Below the pieces are notes generated by a model. It worked only from the letters and a program-made list of their open reading frames with translations. It was not told the DNA's origin and did no database searches. Below are positions 33,566 to 42,385 of a DNA stretch of 64,000 nt, piece by piece (positions within the stretch are counted from its first letter, which is position 1; every line of letters starts with the position of its first letter). Source of the stretch: Spirochaetales bacterium. GTDB taxonomy: Bacteria; Spirochaetota; Spirochaetia; SZUA-6; DRHE01. Position numbers and translations under genes: made by a program. The DNA lies in NCBI GenBank assembly GCA_030604195.1, contig JAUVWI010000001.1, positions 91,807-155,806 on the forward strand, given 5' to 3'.

Positions 33566-33853
33566 TTGGTTGTCTCGATCCTCCATTTTACAATTGATCT
33601 TCCGGGAATAGCCTCATTAAAGGAAAAACGACAGATACTGCGCTCACTCAAGGAGCGGCTGCAGCGGAAATTCAAGCTTTCTGTAGCTGAGATTGATCTT
33701 CAGGATTCATTGAAATTTGCTCAAATCGGCTGTGCCGTTATCTCAAACTCCAAACAGTATGGTGAATCGGTACTGCATAAGGCGCTTGATTTCAGCGAAA
33801 ACGTGGTGCCGGAAAGAATTCGGGATGCTGAAATATTTTCCGAGGTTTATTGA
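33566..33853 (+). CDS. DUF503 family protein
   Basis: The 95-residue protein matches DUF503 (YlxP-like) small proteins, whose N-terminus is typically MVVG-L-LPG-SLKEKR; here VVSILHFTIDLPGIASLKEK and KLSVAEIDLQDSLKFAQIG are visible. Its role is unknown; members in Firmicutes lie near ribosome genes. The start is TTG at 33566 (chosen by family alignment). The 3' end overlaps the convergent ComFB gene by seven bases. Confidence 0.8.
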   Translation: MVVSILHFTIDLPGIASLKEKRQILRSLKERLQRKFKLSVAEIDLQDSLKFAQIGCAVISNSKQYGESVLHKALDFSENVVPERIRDAEIFSEVY

Positions 33854-34542
33854 GGATTAAAATAGAGGTCTTTAACGGTAAAAATTTTATCCCCACCCGA
33901 TAGATTCAAGAATCCTGCCTTGCTCTCTACCGCCAGCTCAAAATAGTGCCTTAAGGTTTCAAAACCGGTGTTTTCCACCTGAAGCTCAAACTCGTAACTC
34001 TTCTTTAAAGAGGAAGCCTCTGACACCTGCGGATAAGGCCAGAAAGAAAAGATCCCGGCTGTATTTCGGACAATTGTATAGGGATTCTGCCAGTTGGAGT
34101 CAACCATTACCACCGCTTCACCCTCAAAGAGCATGCTAACAGCTGCCCCGCAAACAGGTTCAAAATTAACGGAGTTGAAGAGCCGGCCGGTAATCTGGGG
34201 GAAATTATAGAAGAAGCCCTCGGGTAGGATTTCCTCATCTTCCCGGTCATGGGAAAAATGGGGACGTTTTGCCCCGGCCACATTGTCTATGCCCTCCCGG
34301 ATAAGAGAAACCAGATCAGCCTGCTGCTGAAGTTTCTCCTGATAATGGCTCTGCATATGGGCCAATCCCCTGCCGGAAAGCATATATACAGGCTGTATCC
34401 TGTTTAGAACAAAGCAGGATACATCAAGCAAGCATTGAGAGCAGGTGCAAAAATTCTTCTTAACTTTAGTCTCTTCATCAGAAAAAACCTCTTTAACCTT
34501 CTCTGAAACAACATCTTCCATGAAATTCTGTATTTTCACCAC
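33847..34542 (-). CDS. ComFB-domain protein with extra C-terminal domain
   Basis: The 231-residue protein begins with a ComFB domain (about residues 5-95): QNFMEDVVSEKVKEVFS, then CTCSQCLLDVSCFVLNRIQP, with two Cys pairs as in ComFB of other bacteria. ComFB has been described as a cyclic dinucleotide receptor; whether this protein binds one is unknown. The remaining 130 residues are of unknown type (FFYNFPQITGRLF, EGEAVVMVDSNWQNPYTIV) and not usual in stand-alone ComFB. It is the last gene of a five-gene minus-strand unit. Confidence 0.72.
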   Translation of the reverse strand: MVKIQNFMEDVVSEKVKEVFSDEETKVKKNFCTCSQCLLDVSCFVLNRIQPVYMLSGRGLAHMQSHYQEKLQQQADLVSLIREGIDNVAGAKRPHFSHDREDEEILPEGFFYNFPQITGRLFNSVNFEPVCGAAVSMLFEGEAVVMVDSNWQNPYTIVRNTAGIFSFWPYPQVSEASSLKKSYEFELQVENTGFETLRHYFELAVESKAGFLNLSGGDKIFTVKDLYFNPQ

Positions 34543-34558
34543 TGATTCTCCTTAAGGG

Positions 34559-34993
34559 CTAAATCTCCTTCTCAACAATCTCCAGCACTTCGGTCAGGGC
34601 TTTTATACATTCCTGAAAATCCCGCAGATTATCCTTCAGTGAATAGTAGTTTAAACCTGAATAGTATATCTTGGCGAATACTGAAAAGGAAATATCTCTG
34701 CGGCTTAACTGGATATTGCTGTAACAGCCATATTCATAAGTTGTCTTAAGCATTTCCTCTAAACGCACTTTAAAAAACTCATACATCGAGAGTGAAAAAG
34801 AAAAAGAATAGGCAATCTCCAGAAAACGGCTCGACCGGTCAATAAAGAAGCCTCCCTGCAATCCCTCACTATTCTCAAAGCCGGCTGAATAGCTTTCTGC
34901 CGATCGTTCCGTGTCCAGAATGGTGTATCCCAGTTCCTTAAAGAGAACCTCCACTCTTCTGATCCGTTCTGTCATTATTTTATAATATTTCAT
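34559..34993 (-). CDS. Hypothetical soluble protein
   Basis: The 144-residue protein has no signal peptide or recognised motif. It is rich in Tyr, Phe and Glu, with alternating beta and helix segments (GGFFIDRSSRFLEIAYSFSF). It lies 17 bases from the ComFB gene and 17 bases after the phosphoesterase gene, so it belongs to the same unit. Function unknown. Confidence 0.6.
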   Translation of the reverse strand: MKYYKIMTERIRRVEVLFKELGYTILDTERSAESYSAGFENSEGLQGGFFIDRSSRFLEIAYSFSFSLSMYEFFKVRLEEMLKTTYEYGCYSNIQLSRRDISFSVFAKIYYSGLNYYSLKDNLRDFQECIKALTEVLEIVEKEI

Positions 34994-35010
34994 TTAACCC
35001 CTCTAAAAAC

Positions 35011-35745
35011 CTAGGTTCCATTGGCAAGGCGCCGGGCCAGAACAGGCGGCAGTCCGGCGGAAAGAACCTTGCTCTGGGTTTCTTCAATCTCATACTCAAC
35101 CCGGAAAAGCTGGTAATTCATCTCACGGTCATCAAAGACACCGAATGAAGCCAGGGATATTCCATCCCTCGGTTGTCCAACTGAGCCTGAATTGATCAGG
35201 TAGCGCCGGCCTCTGACCAGTTTAACCAGACCTTCAGGATAATATGCCCTGCCATTTTCCTCAATAATTGCCGGCATATGGGTATGCCCGTAAAAACAAA
35301 GGTCAATTCCCTCATAGTGCTCATTCATAAAACGGAAACATTCCCGTATAGTATCTATATAGAAAATATACTCATCTTCGTCCATAGGGGAACCATGACA
35401 AATTAGAAATTTTTCTTCTATTAGCAGAGGCCCCGGCTGTAAGTTGCGGATAAGTCCCAGGTTTTCATTTTTTATGGCCCCACGGGTCCACAAAACCGCC
35501 TCTCTGGCAACGTCGCTGAAGTAGTTGATATCCATTAAACCGGATACAGCCTTATCATGGTTGCCGCGCACCAGCCATTCAGCCAGGGGCAAGACCCTTT
35601 CAACACAATAATCGGGGTCTGCATTATAGCCGACAAGATCACCCAGGCAGATAAAGCGGTCTACAGAGAGACTTTCAATGCGCTTGAGTACTCTGTTCAG
35701 GGCTTCCGCATTGCTGTGCAGATCACTGATAAATGCTGTGCGCAT
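35011..35745 (-). CDS. YfcE-type metallophosphoesterase
   Basis: The protein (244 residues from ATG 35745; TTG 35751 is an alternative) has the complete calcineurin-like set FISDLHSN, CLGDLVGYNADP, VRGNHDKAV, ICHGSPMDED and FYGHTHMP. These bind two metals in phosphodiesterases and phosphatases. Such proteins often hydrolyse phosphodiesters or nucleotides; specificity is unknown. It lies between the TtcA-like gene and a hypothetical gene, in one unit. Confidence 0.88.
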   Translation of the reverse strand: MRTAFISDLHSNAEALNRVLKRIESLSVDRFICLGDLVGYNADPDYCVERVLPLAEWLVRGNHDKAVSGLMDINYFSDVAREAVLWTRGAIKNENLGLIRNLQPGPLLIEEKFLICHGSPMDEDEYIFYIDTIRECFRFMNEHYEGIDLCFYGHTHMPAIIEENGRAYYPEGLVKLVRGRRYLINSGSVGQPRDGISLASFGVFDDREMNYQLFRVEYEIEETQSKVLSAGLPPVLARRLANGT

Positions 35746-35766
35746 GATCAATAGTCTATTGAAGTT

Positions 35767-36519
35767 TCAATCCTGATTCAAGGAGCTGGGAAGATATTCA
35801 TAATTCAGATGCCATGGCGCACGGTAAATATTCTCTCCCACCCTTTTGTTTGTCCGCTGGAGTTCCCTTATTAAACCTTTGATCACCAGGCGCCGGCTTG
35901 AATCCTTATTGGGACAATCATTACCTATTAATGGCATTGGATAGCGGCGTGCAAAACTTTCAATCTCTCTCTCCCGCACCTCGCACATGGGACGGATAAT
36001 CTTTAATTTGCCGCCAAAAAAATCCTGTACAGGCATCATGGTCGAAAACTCACCTTTATAAAAAAGATTCATTAAAGTCGTCTCAATAATATCATCCAGA
36101 TGATGACCAAGGGCAATCTTATTCATGCCCAGGCTTACTGCATTTTCAAAGAGTATTCTCTTACGGTTTCTGGAACATAGATAACAGTTAAAAGGCCTTT
36201 TAAAGGAGGGGGGAAACATGTCGGCAGTAACCACTTTAAAGGGAATAGAGAGCGAAGCGAAGAATATCTCCAGATTCTTTTTCTCTTCCACGGTCAGGGG
36301 ATATTCACGCCACTCAATAAATCTGGCGGCAAGCTCATACCGGTTAGGCACCCATTTTTTTCTCTGGGCCAGGGCCACGCTTAAGGCAAGAGAATCTTTG
36401 CCCCCGGAAACGCCAATAAGAATCCGGTCGCCCTCGGTGATCATTTTGAAACGGTTAATGCCCCGGCCCACCCTTTTGCTGAATATTTTCAGTTTTTTCT
36501 CAATCCCAGGTGATAACAA
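35767..36519 (-). CDS. TtcA-like tRNA 2-thiocytidine biosynthesis protein
   Basis: The 250-residue PP-loop ATPase has GVSGGKDSLAL (about 34-44) and the paired cysteines of FNCYLCSRNRKRILF that hold an iron-sulphur cluster in TtcA, then LGHHLDDIIETTLMNLFYKG and IRPMCEV. TtcA thiolates C32 of certain tRNAs. The length (about 310 in E. coli) and the first Cys pair fit, but the TtcA/TtuA/CTU1 subfamilies are hard to separate by eye. The start is TTG 36519, adjacent to the HD gene stop, with AAGG eight bases upstream. It is in the same unit. Confidence 0.8.
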   Translation of the reverse strand: MLSPGIEKKLKIFSKRVGRGINRFKMITEGDRILIGVSGGKDSLALSVALAQRKKWVPNRYELAARFIEWREYPLTVEEKKNLEIFFASLSIPFKVVTADMFPPSFKRPFNCYLCSRNRKRILFENAVSLGMNKIALGHHLDDIIETTLMNLFYKGEFSTMMPVQDFFGGKLKIIRPMCEVREREIESFARRYPMPLIGNDCPNKDSSRRLVIKGLIRELQRTNKRVGENIYRAPWHLNYEYLPSSLNQD

Positions 36520-37815
36520 CTAAAGAACCTTCGGTATTATTTTATGGCGGCCGATTTTAAGCAGAGCCGATATCAACCCCTGGTCGCGGCTGCACATTAT
36601 GGATATAAAGCGCAGGCTGGAAGTAAATCCCTTAACCACTCCCGGACTGAAAACGCTCCCCGACTGCTTGAACGCGGAGAAGCTGCCGTTATCCGGGTCA
36701 AAAACAGGAAGGTCTATCTCAAAAGATATGGGCTCGGGAATATCAATAATTATTTCCTCTGATGCGACTTTCCTGCCGATCATGCTGCCTGCAGCAGCGG
36801 CCAGCTCCTGCTCTAGTTTAAGCCGCTCCCCCAGATTCATTAAACGGCTGTGGCCGCCATTCTCACTGTCAAAGGGAATGCGAAAAACCAGCTTATAGAG
36901 CTTTCTGGAAGCTACATTCTCGATTAACCTGAAAGGAGGATACTCTTTTTTTCGGGTACACAGAAGAAACTCCTGATCATCCAGCCAGTAGAGGTTTTCT
37001 GTCTTCAATATGCCGGATGAGAGGGCCATAAGCAGGACCTTCTTGATCATGGCCGTGGCAATTCTCACCGTTTTATGCCAGTAAACTGTGCGGTACATAA
37101 GATATTTGGAAAAAAGAATACTCTCGACTGCAGCCAGACCCTTCCGGGTAACAGCCAATCCCTGCTCATTATGGGGAAGTATTTCTTCCAGAATAAAATC
37201 CACATCCTGAATACCATAAGGCACACCGCAGAAATATGCATCGCGATTCAGATAATCCAGTTTATCCGGATCTAAAACTCCGGAGAGCAGGTTGCGGAAA
37301 AATCCGGCGTCCTCACCTCCATTGTAATCATAGTCACTATCAATAATTGCCGCCACTAAAGAGGGATCAGTGCCCACATCTTTTGCCACAACCTCAGAGA
37401 AATCCTTCTCCATTATTCTCTTCGCTGTAAGCTTTTCATGGCTGGTTATGCGCAGATCTTTTAAAGAATGGGCAAAAGGATAGTGACCAAGATCATGTAG
37501 CAAAGCCGCACAGAGAAAAGCCTTCACCCCTGTCAAAGTACAATTCCCCAGCTCAGTTCTGGTCAGCAGAGCAGATATTATGCGTTTGGCAATATGAAAA
37601 ACCCCAAGGCTGTGATTGAGCCTGGTATGGGTTGCCCCCGGGTAAACAAGGTAGGTCGGACCCAGCTGCTTGATGCCGTTTAATTTCTGAAATGCCTCTA
37701 AAGCCACCAGTTTAAGCAGCGACGGGGAAAGAGAAATATGCTGCCACACCGGATCACGTATCGGCTCAGTATAGGCTTCATACAAATGTTTTAATATCTT
37801 CTCACATTCCGTCAA
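36520..37815 (-). CDS. HD-domain phosphohydrolase (dGTPase/SAMHD1-like)
   Basis: The 431-residue protein has the HD metal-site motifs HTRLNHSLGVFHIAKRI (about residues 62-78) and LLHDLGHYPFAHS (about 106-118), then ATLMNLF-independent segments such as LSGVLDPDKLDYLNRDAYF typical of SAMHD1/YdhJ-type hydrolases. These cleave nucleoside triphosphates or related phosphates. Start is TTG 37815, preceded by GGGAGG at a fitting distance. It heads the minus-strand unit with TtcA-like, phosphoesterase, hypothetical and ComFB genes. Confidence 0.85.
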   Translation of the reverse strand: MTECEKILKHLYEAYTEPIRDPVWQHISLSPSLLKLVALEAFQKLNGIKQLGPTYLVYPGATHTRLNHSLGVFHIAKRIISALLTRTELGNCTLTGVKAFLCAALLHDLGHYPFAHSLKDLRITSHEKLTAKRIMEKDFSEVVAKDVGTDPSLVAAIIDSDYDYNGGEDAGFFRNLLSGVLDPDKLDYLNRDAYFCGVPYGIQDVDFILEEILPHNEQGLAVTRKGLAAVESILFSKYLMYRTVYWHKTVRIATAMIKKVLLMALSSGILKTENLYWLDDQEFLLCTRKKEYPPFRLIENVASRKLYKLVFRIPFDSENGGHSRLMNLGERLKLEQELAAAAGSMIGRKVASEEIIIDIPEPISFEIDLPVFDPDNGSFSAFKQSGSVFSPGVVKGFTSSLRFISIMCSRDQGLISALLKIGRHKIIPKVL

Positions 37816-38021
37816 ATTTTACTCCCTCCCGGGGTCTATAGCACACAATGACCACTGTGGGAACTATCTCCACCATCATGCTTTTGCTGTTTATTGAGGG
37901 ATAGACTATTTTCAAAGAAAAATCAATGATAAAAATAATCCGGGAATCCCAACATGACATATAGGACAGTCGAACTATCTTCATTTCACCTGAACCTAAA
38001 AGCAAGAAACAGGAGTATTTC

Positions 38022-38696
38022 ATGAAGAGAAGTCAGATCAACCAATTGATTGGCTCAAGCATATCCTTTATGGAGCAGATGAGCTTTCACCTGCCGCCCT
38101 GGGCATTCTGGCCTCCGGCTCAGTGGCAGGGTAAGGCAGAACAGGCCCGGGAAATAATCCAGAATATGCTTGGTTGGGATCTTACCGATTTCGGCGGCGA
38201 TGATTTTAATGCCAAGGGCCTCATCCTTTTCACTATTCGCAACGGAAATCTGCAGACTGACTCTAAACCCTATGCAGAGAAGGTGATGATTGTGCAGGAG
38301 AATCAGGAAACGCCCTATCACTTCCACTGGAAGAAAATGGAGGATATCATCAACCGCGGCGGCGGGAACCTTATTATTGAGATTTACGGTTCAACCACCG
38401 ACGAAAAGTTTTCACAGAACCCGGTGATTTTGAGTGTAGACAGCCTTCGGCACAGAGTTGAGCCCGGCAGAAGAGTAGTCCTTTCTCCGGGTCAGAGTAT
38501 CTGCCTGGAGCCTGGTGTATATCATCGCTTTTATGGCGAAAAGGGAAAGGGAGCGATTCTCGTAGGCGAAGTAAGCGCCGTTAACGATGACCGCAATGAC
38601 AACCGCTTTTACGAGCCCCAGGGACGGTTTCCCCGCATTGAAGAGGATGAAGAGCCGCTCTTCCTCCTGATCACCGATTATCCCCGTTACATTTGA
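38022..38696 (+). CDS. D-lyxose ketol-isomerase
   Basis: The 224-residue cupin-fold protein matches D-lyxose isomerase: MLGWDLTDFGGDDFNAKGL, EKVMIVQENQETPYHFHW (with metal-binding His-Phe-His), ILSVDSLRHRVEPGRRVVL and EPGVYHRFYGEKGKG. It interconverts D-lyxose and D-xylulose and commonly mannose and fructose. CAGGAG upstream of ATG 38022 is the ribosome site. It is at the edge of the polyol region; its 3' end overlaps the PfkB gene by ten bases. Confidence 0.9.
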   Translation: MKRSQINQLIGSSISFMEQMSFHLPPWAFWPPAQWQGKAEQAREIIQNMLGWDLTDFGGDDFNAKGLILFTIRNGNLQTDSKPYAEKVMIVQENQETPYHFHWKKMEDIINRGGGNLIIEIYGSTTDEKFSQNPVILSVDSLRHRVEPGRRVVLSPGQSICLEPGVYHRFYGEKGKGAILVGEVSAVNDDRNDNRFYEPQGRFPRIEEDEEPLFLLITDYPRYI

Positions 38697-39880
38697 GCTG
38701 TACGTTCCCAGATTCTCTTAGCTGTGTGGTACTGCCACTCCGTTTGTTCCAGGAATGAAAGCGGGCAGAGCTCCAGGGTGGAAGAATCTTTTTCCATTTG
38801 CTCCCAGTTCTTCAGCCCGGATAGAGCATCCAACCCTGCAAGATTATGATATCCGGCGCAGTTGGCCAGATGCAGGCACTCCTCCGGGCTTTTCCCTTTA
38901 ATCAAAGCTGCCAGGAAACCAGCTATAGAAGAGTCGCCTGAGCCGGTAGCACTGGCAATACTCTTAACCAGATAGGCCGGGCACCATAGCTCACGTGAAG
39001 CCCATGAACTCTGATCTGAGAGCTCAAGTCCCTCAAGAGAATGTACTCTATCTGAACTCCTGAAATACCAACCCAGATGCCCGGCTTTGAGAACAACCAT
39101 TCCGCACCCCATGCTCAGGAACTCGTCAGCTATGCTCCGGTATTGCACAGGATGTATTAACTCGACAAACCCCCCTTTTTTCTCCATGTTTTTCAGCTTC
39201 AAATACTCCTTCGGATAGAGTGTAAAAAAAGCCTCTTCAATGCTGGGAAGAAAAATATCAACATTAGGCAGTGTTTTTCTGTACACCTCACGCCAGTCAA
39301 TACGTCCTGATTCTGATAATGGATCCGGCATAGCCATATCAAGTGAAGTAACCACACCGCTTTCTTTAGCCTGCTCAAAAACTAAAGCAAGCCCTCTTCC
39401 TCCATCTGAGAACATCATCCGCATAATGGGAGGATAACCGAAATGGAACAGCTTTGCCTCTTTAAGCATGGCATAGTCAATATCAGAAGCCACGAAGGTA
39501 TCGTTAGTCCCCGGGCAATGAAGAAAAATGCGGTCTATTCCCGGCGGAGTAAGTACGATAGTATACGAGCTCCCCTCTCCTCGAGACACTCGTATACCGC
39601 CGGTGTCTCCATGCCTTTTCAATTTTTCTATTATTATAGAGCCGATAATATCATCCCCCACCCTGGCTGCATAACATACATTACAGCCGAAAATCTTAAG
39701 AGCAATACCGGTATTAGAAACCGTACCCCCGGTAGAAAAGACCATCTGCCCCACATTAACCAGCACACCGGGACGCAGCAGCTCGGAAATGCTCGACACT
39801 CCCGGCCCGGTGAACTTTGGAATCATATCAAGACAGATATGGCCGGCTACAACTATCCTATCCTGCTTACTCTCTTTCAT
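38687..39880 (-). CDS. PfkB-family carbohydrate kinase
   Basis: The 397-residue protein (start ATG 39880, GGAG upstream) has the N-terminal signature VVAGHICLDMIPKF, GGTVSNTGIALKIFG and the catalytic segment ATGSGDSSIAGFLAAL (Asp is the base). Family members phosphorylate sugars or nucleosides. The substrate is unknown; context suggests fructose, tagatose or another polyol product. It overlaps the preceding dehydrogenase stop by four bases (ATGA), so it is translationally coupled to it. Length is longer than usual (about 310), with extra C-terminal segments. Confidence 0.85.
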   Translation of the reverse strand: MKESKQDRIVVAGHICLDMIPKFTGPGVSSISELLRPGVLVNVGQMVFSTGGTVSNTGIALKIFGCNVCYAARVGDDIIGSIIIEKLKRHGDTGGIRVSRGEGSSYTIVLTPPGIDRIFLHCPGTNDTFVASDIDYAMLKEAKLFHFGYPPIMRMMFSDGGRGLALVFEQAKESGVVTSLDMAMPDPLSESGRIDWREVYRKTLPNVDIFLPSIEEAFFTLYPKEYLKLKNMEKKGGFVELIHPVQYRSIADEFLSMGCGMVVLKAGHLGWYFRSSDRVHSLEGLELSDQSSWASRELWCPAYLVKSIASATGSGDSSIAGFLAALIKGKSPEECLHLANCAGYHNLAGLDALSGLKNWEQMEKDSSTLELCPLSFLEQTEWQYHTAKRIWERTAQM

Positions 39881-41130
39881 CCCGGTTCTCCAGCTTCTAT
39901 ACGCGCCTCTGCTTCCTCTACCAGACGCACACATTCGTCTGCCTGTTCATCCGGATCATCCGGCCGCCAGATATTACGCAGGATATCACCTATACTCAGG
40001 CCCTGCTCAGCCCGCTCCCTGCCCATTTGTCCAGCATATCTTATGGCTGCTGCAGCACCCAGAGCCATAATCCGCGGGATTACCCCCGCACTGAGGGCAT
40101 TCCGCATTGTGCCGAAAATCCGGTCAGCATACCCCAGCTTACGCGCAGGGTCCCGGCATACACGCTCTATTTTATCATGCAAATAGGGATTGGTCATACG
40201 CTCAATAAGATCCTCAGCATATTTTTGATAGCCGCTCTCCGTGAACAGGGGATCCCCCATGGAACCATATTTCTTTATTAAAGGCCTGCCGGACTCTTCA
40301 AAGAAAGCGGATCTTCCCAGCTCTAAGAGTTCACTGTCATTGCGGATATCGCTCATAGTATCGTATCCTCGCAGGTAGGCCAGGTATCCTAACAAAGAAT
40401 GGATAGCATTGTGGCCGTAGAGTTTCGCCTCTTCAAAGGGGAGCAGATCATCTTTCTCCGCAAAGATATCGATTCCCCGCTTATATCCCGGTAGATGAAG
40501 CCTGGAAACAAGTATTTTATTGAATTCTTCTACCAGAATCGCCCGATCAGCGCCGGGAACCAGAGGAGCCAGTCCTAACTTTTCTATCTCTTCCCGCGTA
40601 TTAATTGTGCCGCTCATCTTACCGATTACCGTGTTCAGTATATAAATCGATTCCAATATATGACCCGGCGCCTGCTTGCCAATTTCTTCCTTTAGAAGCT
40701 GCGCCGCATAATTGTGATTTTCACAAGCATAGATAATCTGCGGTTTCTGCGGTTCATTCTTACCGGTAAACTCACCAATGAGAGCAGCAATAGAAGCGCT
40801 CCCGCCTGAGGAGTAAAAGTTTACACCCGGTATGGCGGTAGCGAGCTCATCCGCATCGGCAATTGCCCGCCCTAAACGGCAGCGGTCTTCCTGCACCAAG
40901 GGATTCTCTACTGTGAACCCCTCAATGACCCTCTTTCTGATCCCTCTCTTCCCAGCTATATTTACCGTTACCCGGCAGTCATGCGCCCGCAGCAGATGAA
41001 CCAGTTCCGCGTTTGTTTCCCCAATACAGTAGGCTGCAAAATTCCCTGATTCCTGAGCCTCCAACAGCATAAGCCCTGCCTGTATGGCACCCATACCAAA
41101 ACCAATGTATCTTTTACCGGTCATGATCAC
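39877..41130 (-). CDS. Mannitol-1-phosphate 5-dehydrogenase-like enzyme
   Basis: The 417-residue protein is a polyol/mannitol dehydrogenase of the MtlD type: N-terminal FGMGAIQAGLMLLEA nucleotide-binding start, EEAKLYGHNAIHSLLGYLAY and the C-terminal NPYLHDKIERVCRDPARKLG. Family members oxidise polyols or polyol phosphates with NAD(P). The first residues are a GTG (41130) with AAAGG upstream, or ATG at 41124. It is first in a two-gene unit with the PfkB kinase. Confidence 0.82.
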   Translation of the reverse strand: MIMTGKRYIGFGMGAIQAGLMLLEAQESGNFAAYCIGETNAELVHLLRAHDCRVTVNIAGKRGIRKRVIEGFTVENPLVQEDRCRLGRAIADADELATAIPGVNFYSSGGSASIAALIGEFTGKNEPQKPQIIYACENHNYAAQLLKEEIGKQAPGHILESIYILNTVIGKMSGTINTREEIEKLGLAPLVPGADRAILVEEFNKILVSRLHLPGYKRGIDIFAEKDDLLPFEEAKLYGHNAIHSLLGYLAYLRGYDTMSDIRNDSELLELGRSAFFEESGRPLIKKYGSMGDPLFTESGYQKYAEDLIERMTNPYLHDKIERVCRDPARKLGYADRIFGTMRNALSAGVIPRIMALGAAAAIRYAGQMGRERAEQGLSIGDILRNIWRPDDPDEQADECVRLVEEAEARIEAGEPG

Positions 41131-41267
41131 GATAATAGCCTTTCACAGTCTTCAACTGCAATAGCGCAGTCCTTGACCACTGGGACTACCAGTCAGTTTT
41201 TCACCGATTTTTTGCTGCCGTATCACCAGCCCCCACTCATTGCATCTGTGATACCTCGTTTTTTTTC

Positions 41268-41296
41268 TTGACTATTCATCTCTAACTGTTTATAAA
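41268..41296 (+). promoter_or_regulatory. Promoter of the first UroD-family gene
   Basis: TTGACT (41268-41273), 17-bp spacer and TATAAA (41291-41296). The start codon at 41329 lies 26 bases after the expected start of transcription, with GGAGG (41318-41322) between. CTATTCATCTCTAACT near the spacer resembles a stretch (CTATTCAACTATG) near the 49.3-kb promoters and could be a regulator site. Confidence 0.65.
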
Positions 41297-41328
41297 AATT
41301 CTTATCAAAATAAATCCGGAGGTCCTCC

Positions 41329-42345
41329 ATGAACAGCCTTGAACGGACCCGAAAAGCGATCCGCGGAGAAAAGATCGACCGCATCCCGACTTTCCCCATC
41401 CTTCTGGCTCCGGCCTGCCAGCTCTTAGGGATTAAACAGAGAGACTACAACCTGAACCCTGAAATCATGGCATACACCCTGGTCAAGGCCCGGGACTTGA
41501 TCGGCAACGACGGGATTTATGTTTCACGGGACAACTGGGTCTACCATCAGGCCCTGGGCGGAAATCTTACCTTTCCTGAAGACGATGAGTCCTACAGCAA
41601 AGAGACTATACTGCAGTCGGTAAAAGAGTATACCGCACTCCGGGTGCCCGATCCGGAAACCGCCCCGGGTATGAGAACCCTGCTCGCTGCAGCGAGAAAG
41701 GTGGTCCGGGAGGTGGGAGACAGATACTACATCCAGGCCAACATTGACTGCGGGCCTTTCAGCCTGGCAGCGGTGCTGCGGGGCGCTCAAAACTTTATGC
41801 TTGACCTGGTTACAGAAAACGAGCTGCTGCTTAGAGGCTTTTTAGAGTTCTGCACCGAAGTAGTTGTTGCCTATGGAAAGGCCATGATCGCCACCGGGGT
41901 ACACGGCATTCAGTATGGGGATTCAACGGCAAGTCTAATCAGCCCGGAGCACTACCAAAAATTCGCCCTTCCCTATCAACGGAAATCTGTGGACTCACTG
42001 GCTGGAAATAACTGTGACATCTGGATCCACATCTGCGGCGATACCCGGCATCTACTGCATCTTTTAAAAGGGTTGAACATTCAGGGTTTCGAAGTAGACG
42101 CAAAAGTGGAAATGACCGCTGCCCGGAAGCTGCTGGGTGACAAAATCGCCCTCAAAGGAAACCTTGACACCACCTTTCTGTTAATGGAAAGCCCGGAGGC
42201 GGTGTACAAGGCGACACAGGACATCCTGAAGAGCGGGAATTTCAAGACAGGAATTGTTATGTCACCGGGCTGCGGTGTTGCCAGAATGACGCCCCTGGAT
42301 AATCTGAAAGCGATGGTCAGGGCCTGCGCAGAATATAAGCTCTAA
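41329..42345 (+). CDS. Uroporphyrinogen decarboxylase family protein, MtaA-like (1)
   Basis: The 338-residue protein belongs to the UroD superfamily and has the zinc-ligand pattern of MtaA/CmuA-type corrinoid methyltransferases: WIHICGDT (HxC, about residue 233) and SPGCGVARMTP (C, about 313). In that family the enzymes move methyl groups between corrinoid proteins and thiols such as coenzyme M. Here no corrinoid protein is near. It sits apart in its own unit within the polyol region. Heme synthesis is unlikely as no other heme gene is present. Function open. Confidence 0.78.
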   Translation: MNSLERTRKAIRGEKIDRIPTFPILLAPACQLLGIKQRDYNLNPEIMAYTLVKARDLIGNDGIYVSRDNWVYHQALGGNLTFPEDDESYSKETILQSVKEYTALRVPDPETAPGMRTLLAAARKVVREVGDRYYIQANIDCGPFSLAAVLRGAQNFMLDLVTENELLLRGFLEFCTEVVVAYGKAMIATGVHGIQYGDSTASLISPEHYQKFALPYQRKSVDSLAGNNCDIWIHICGDTRHLLHLLKGLNIQGFEVDAKVEMTAARKLLGDKIALKGNLDTTFLLMESPEAVYKATQDILKSGNFKTGIVMSPGCGVARMTPLDNLKAMVRACAEYKL

Positions 42346-42385
42346 ACCACAACTTAGAAACTACTTTTAGATCGGCCACTGCTTA

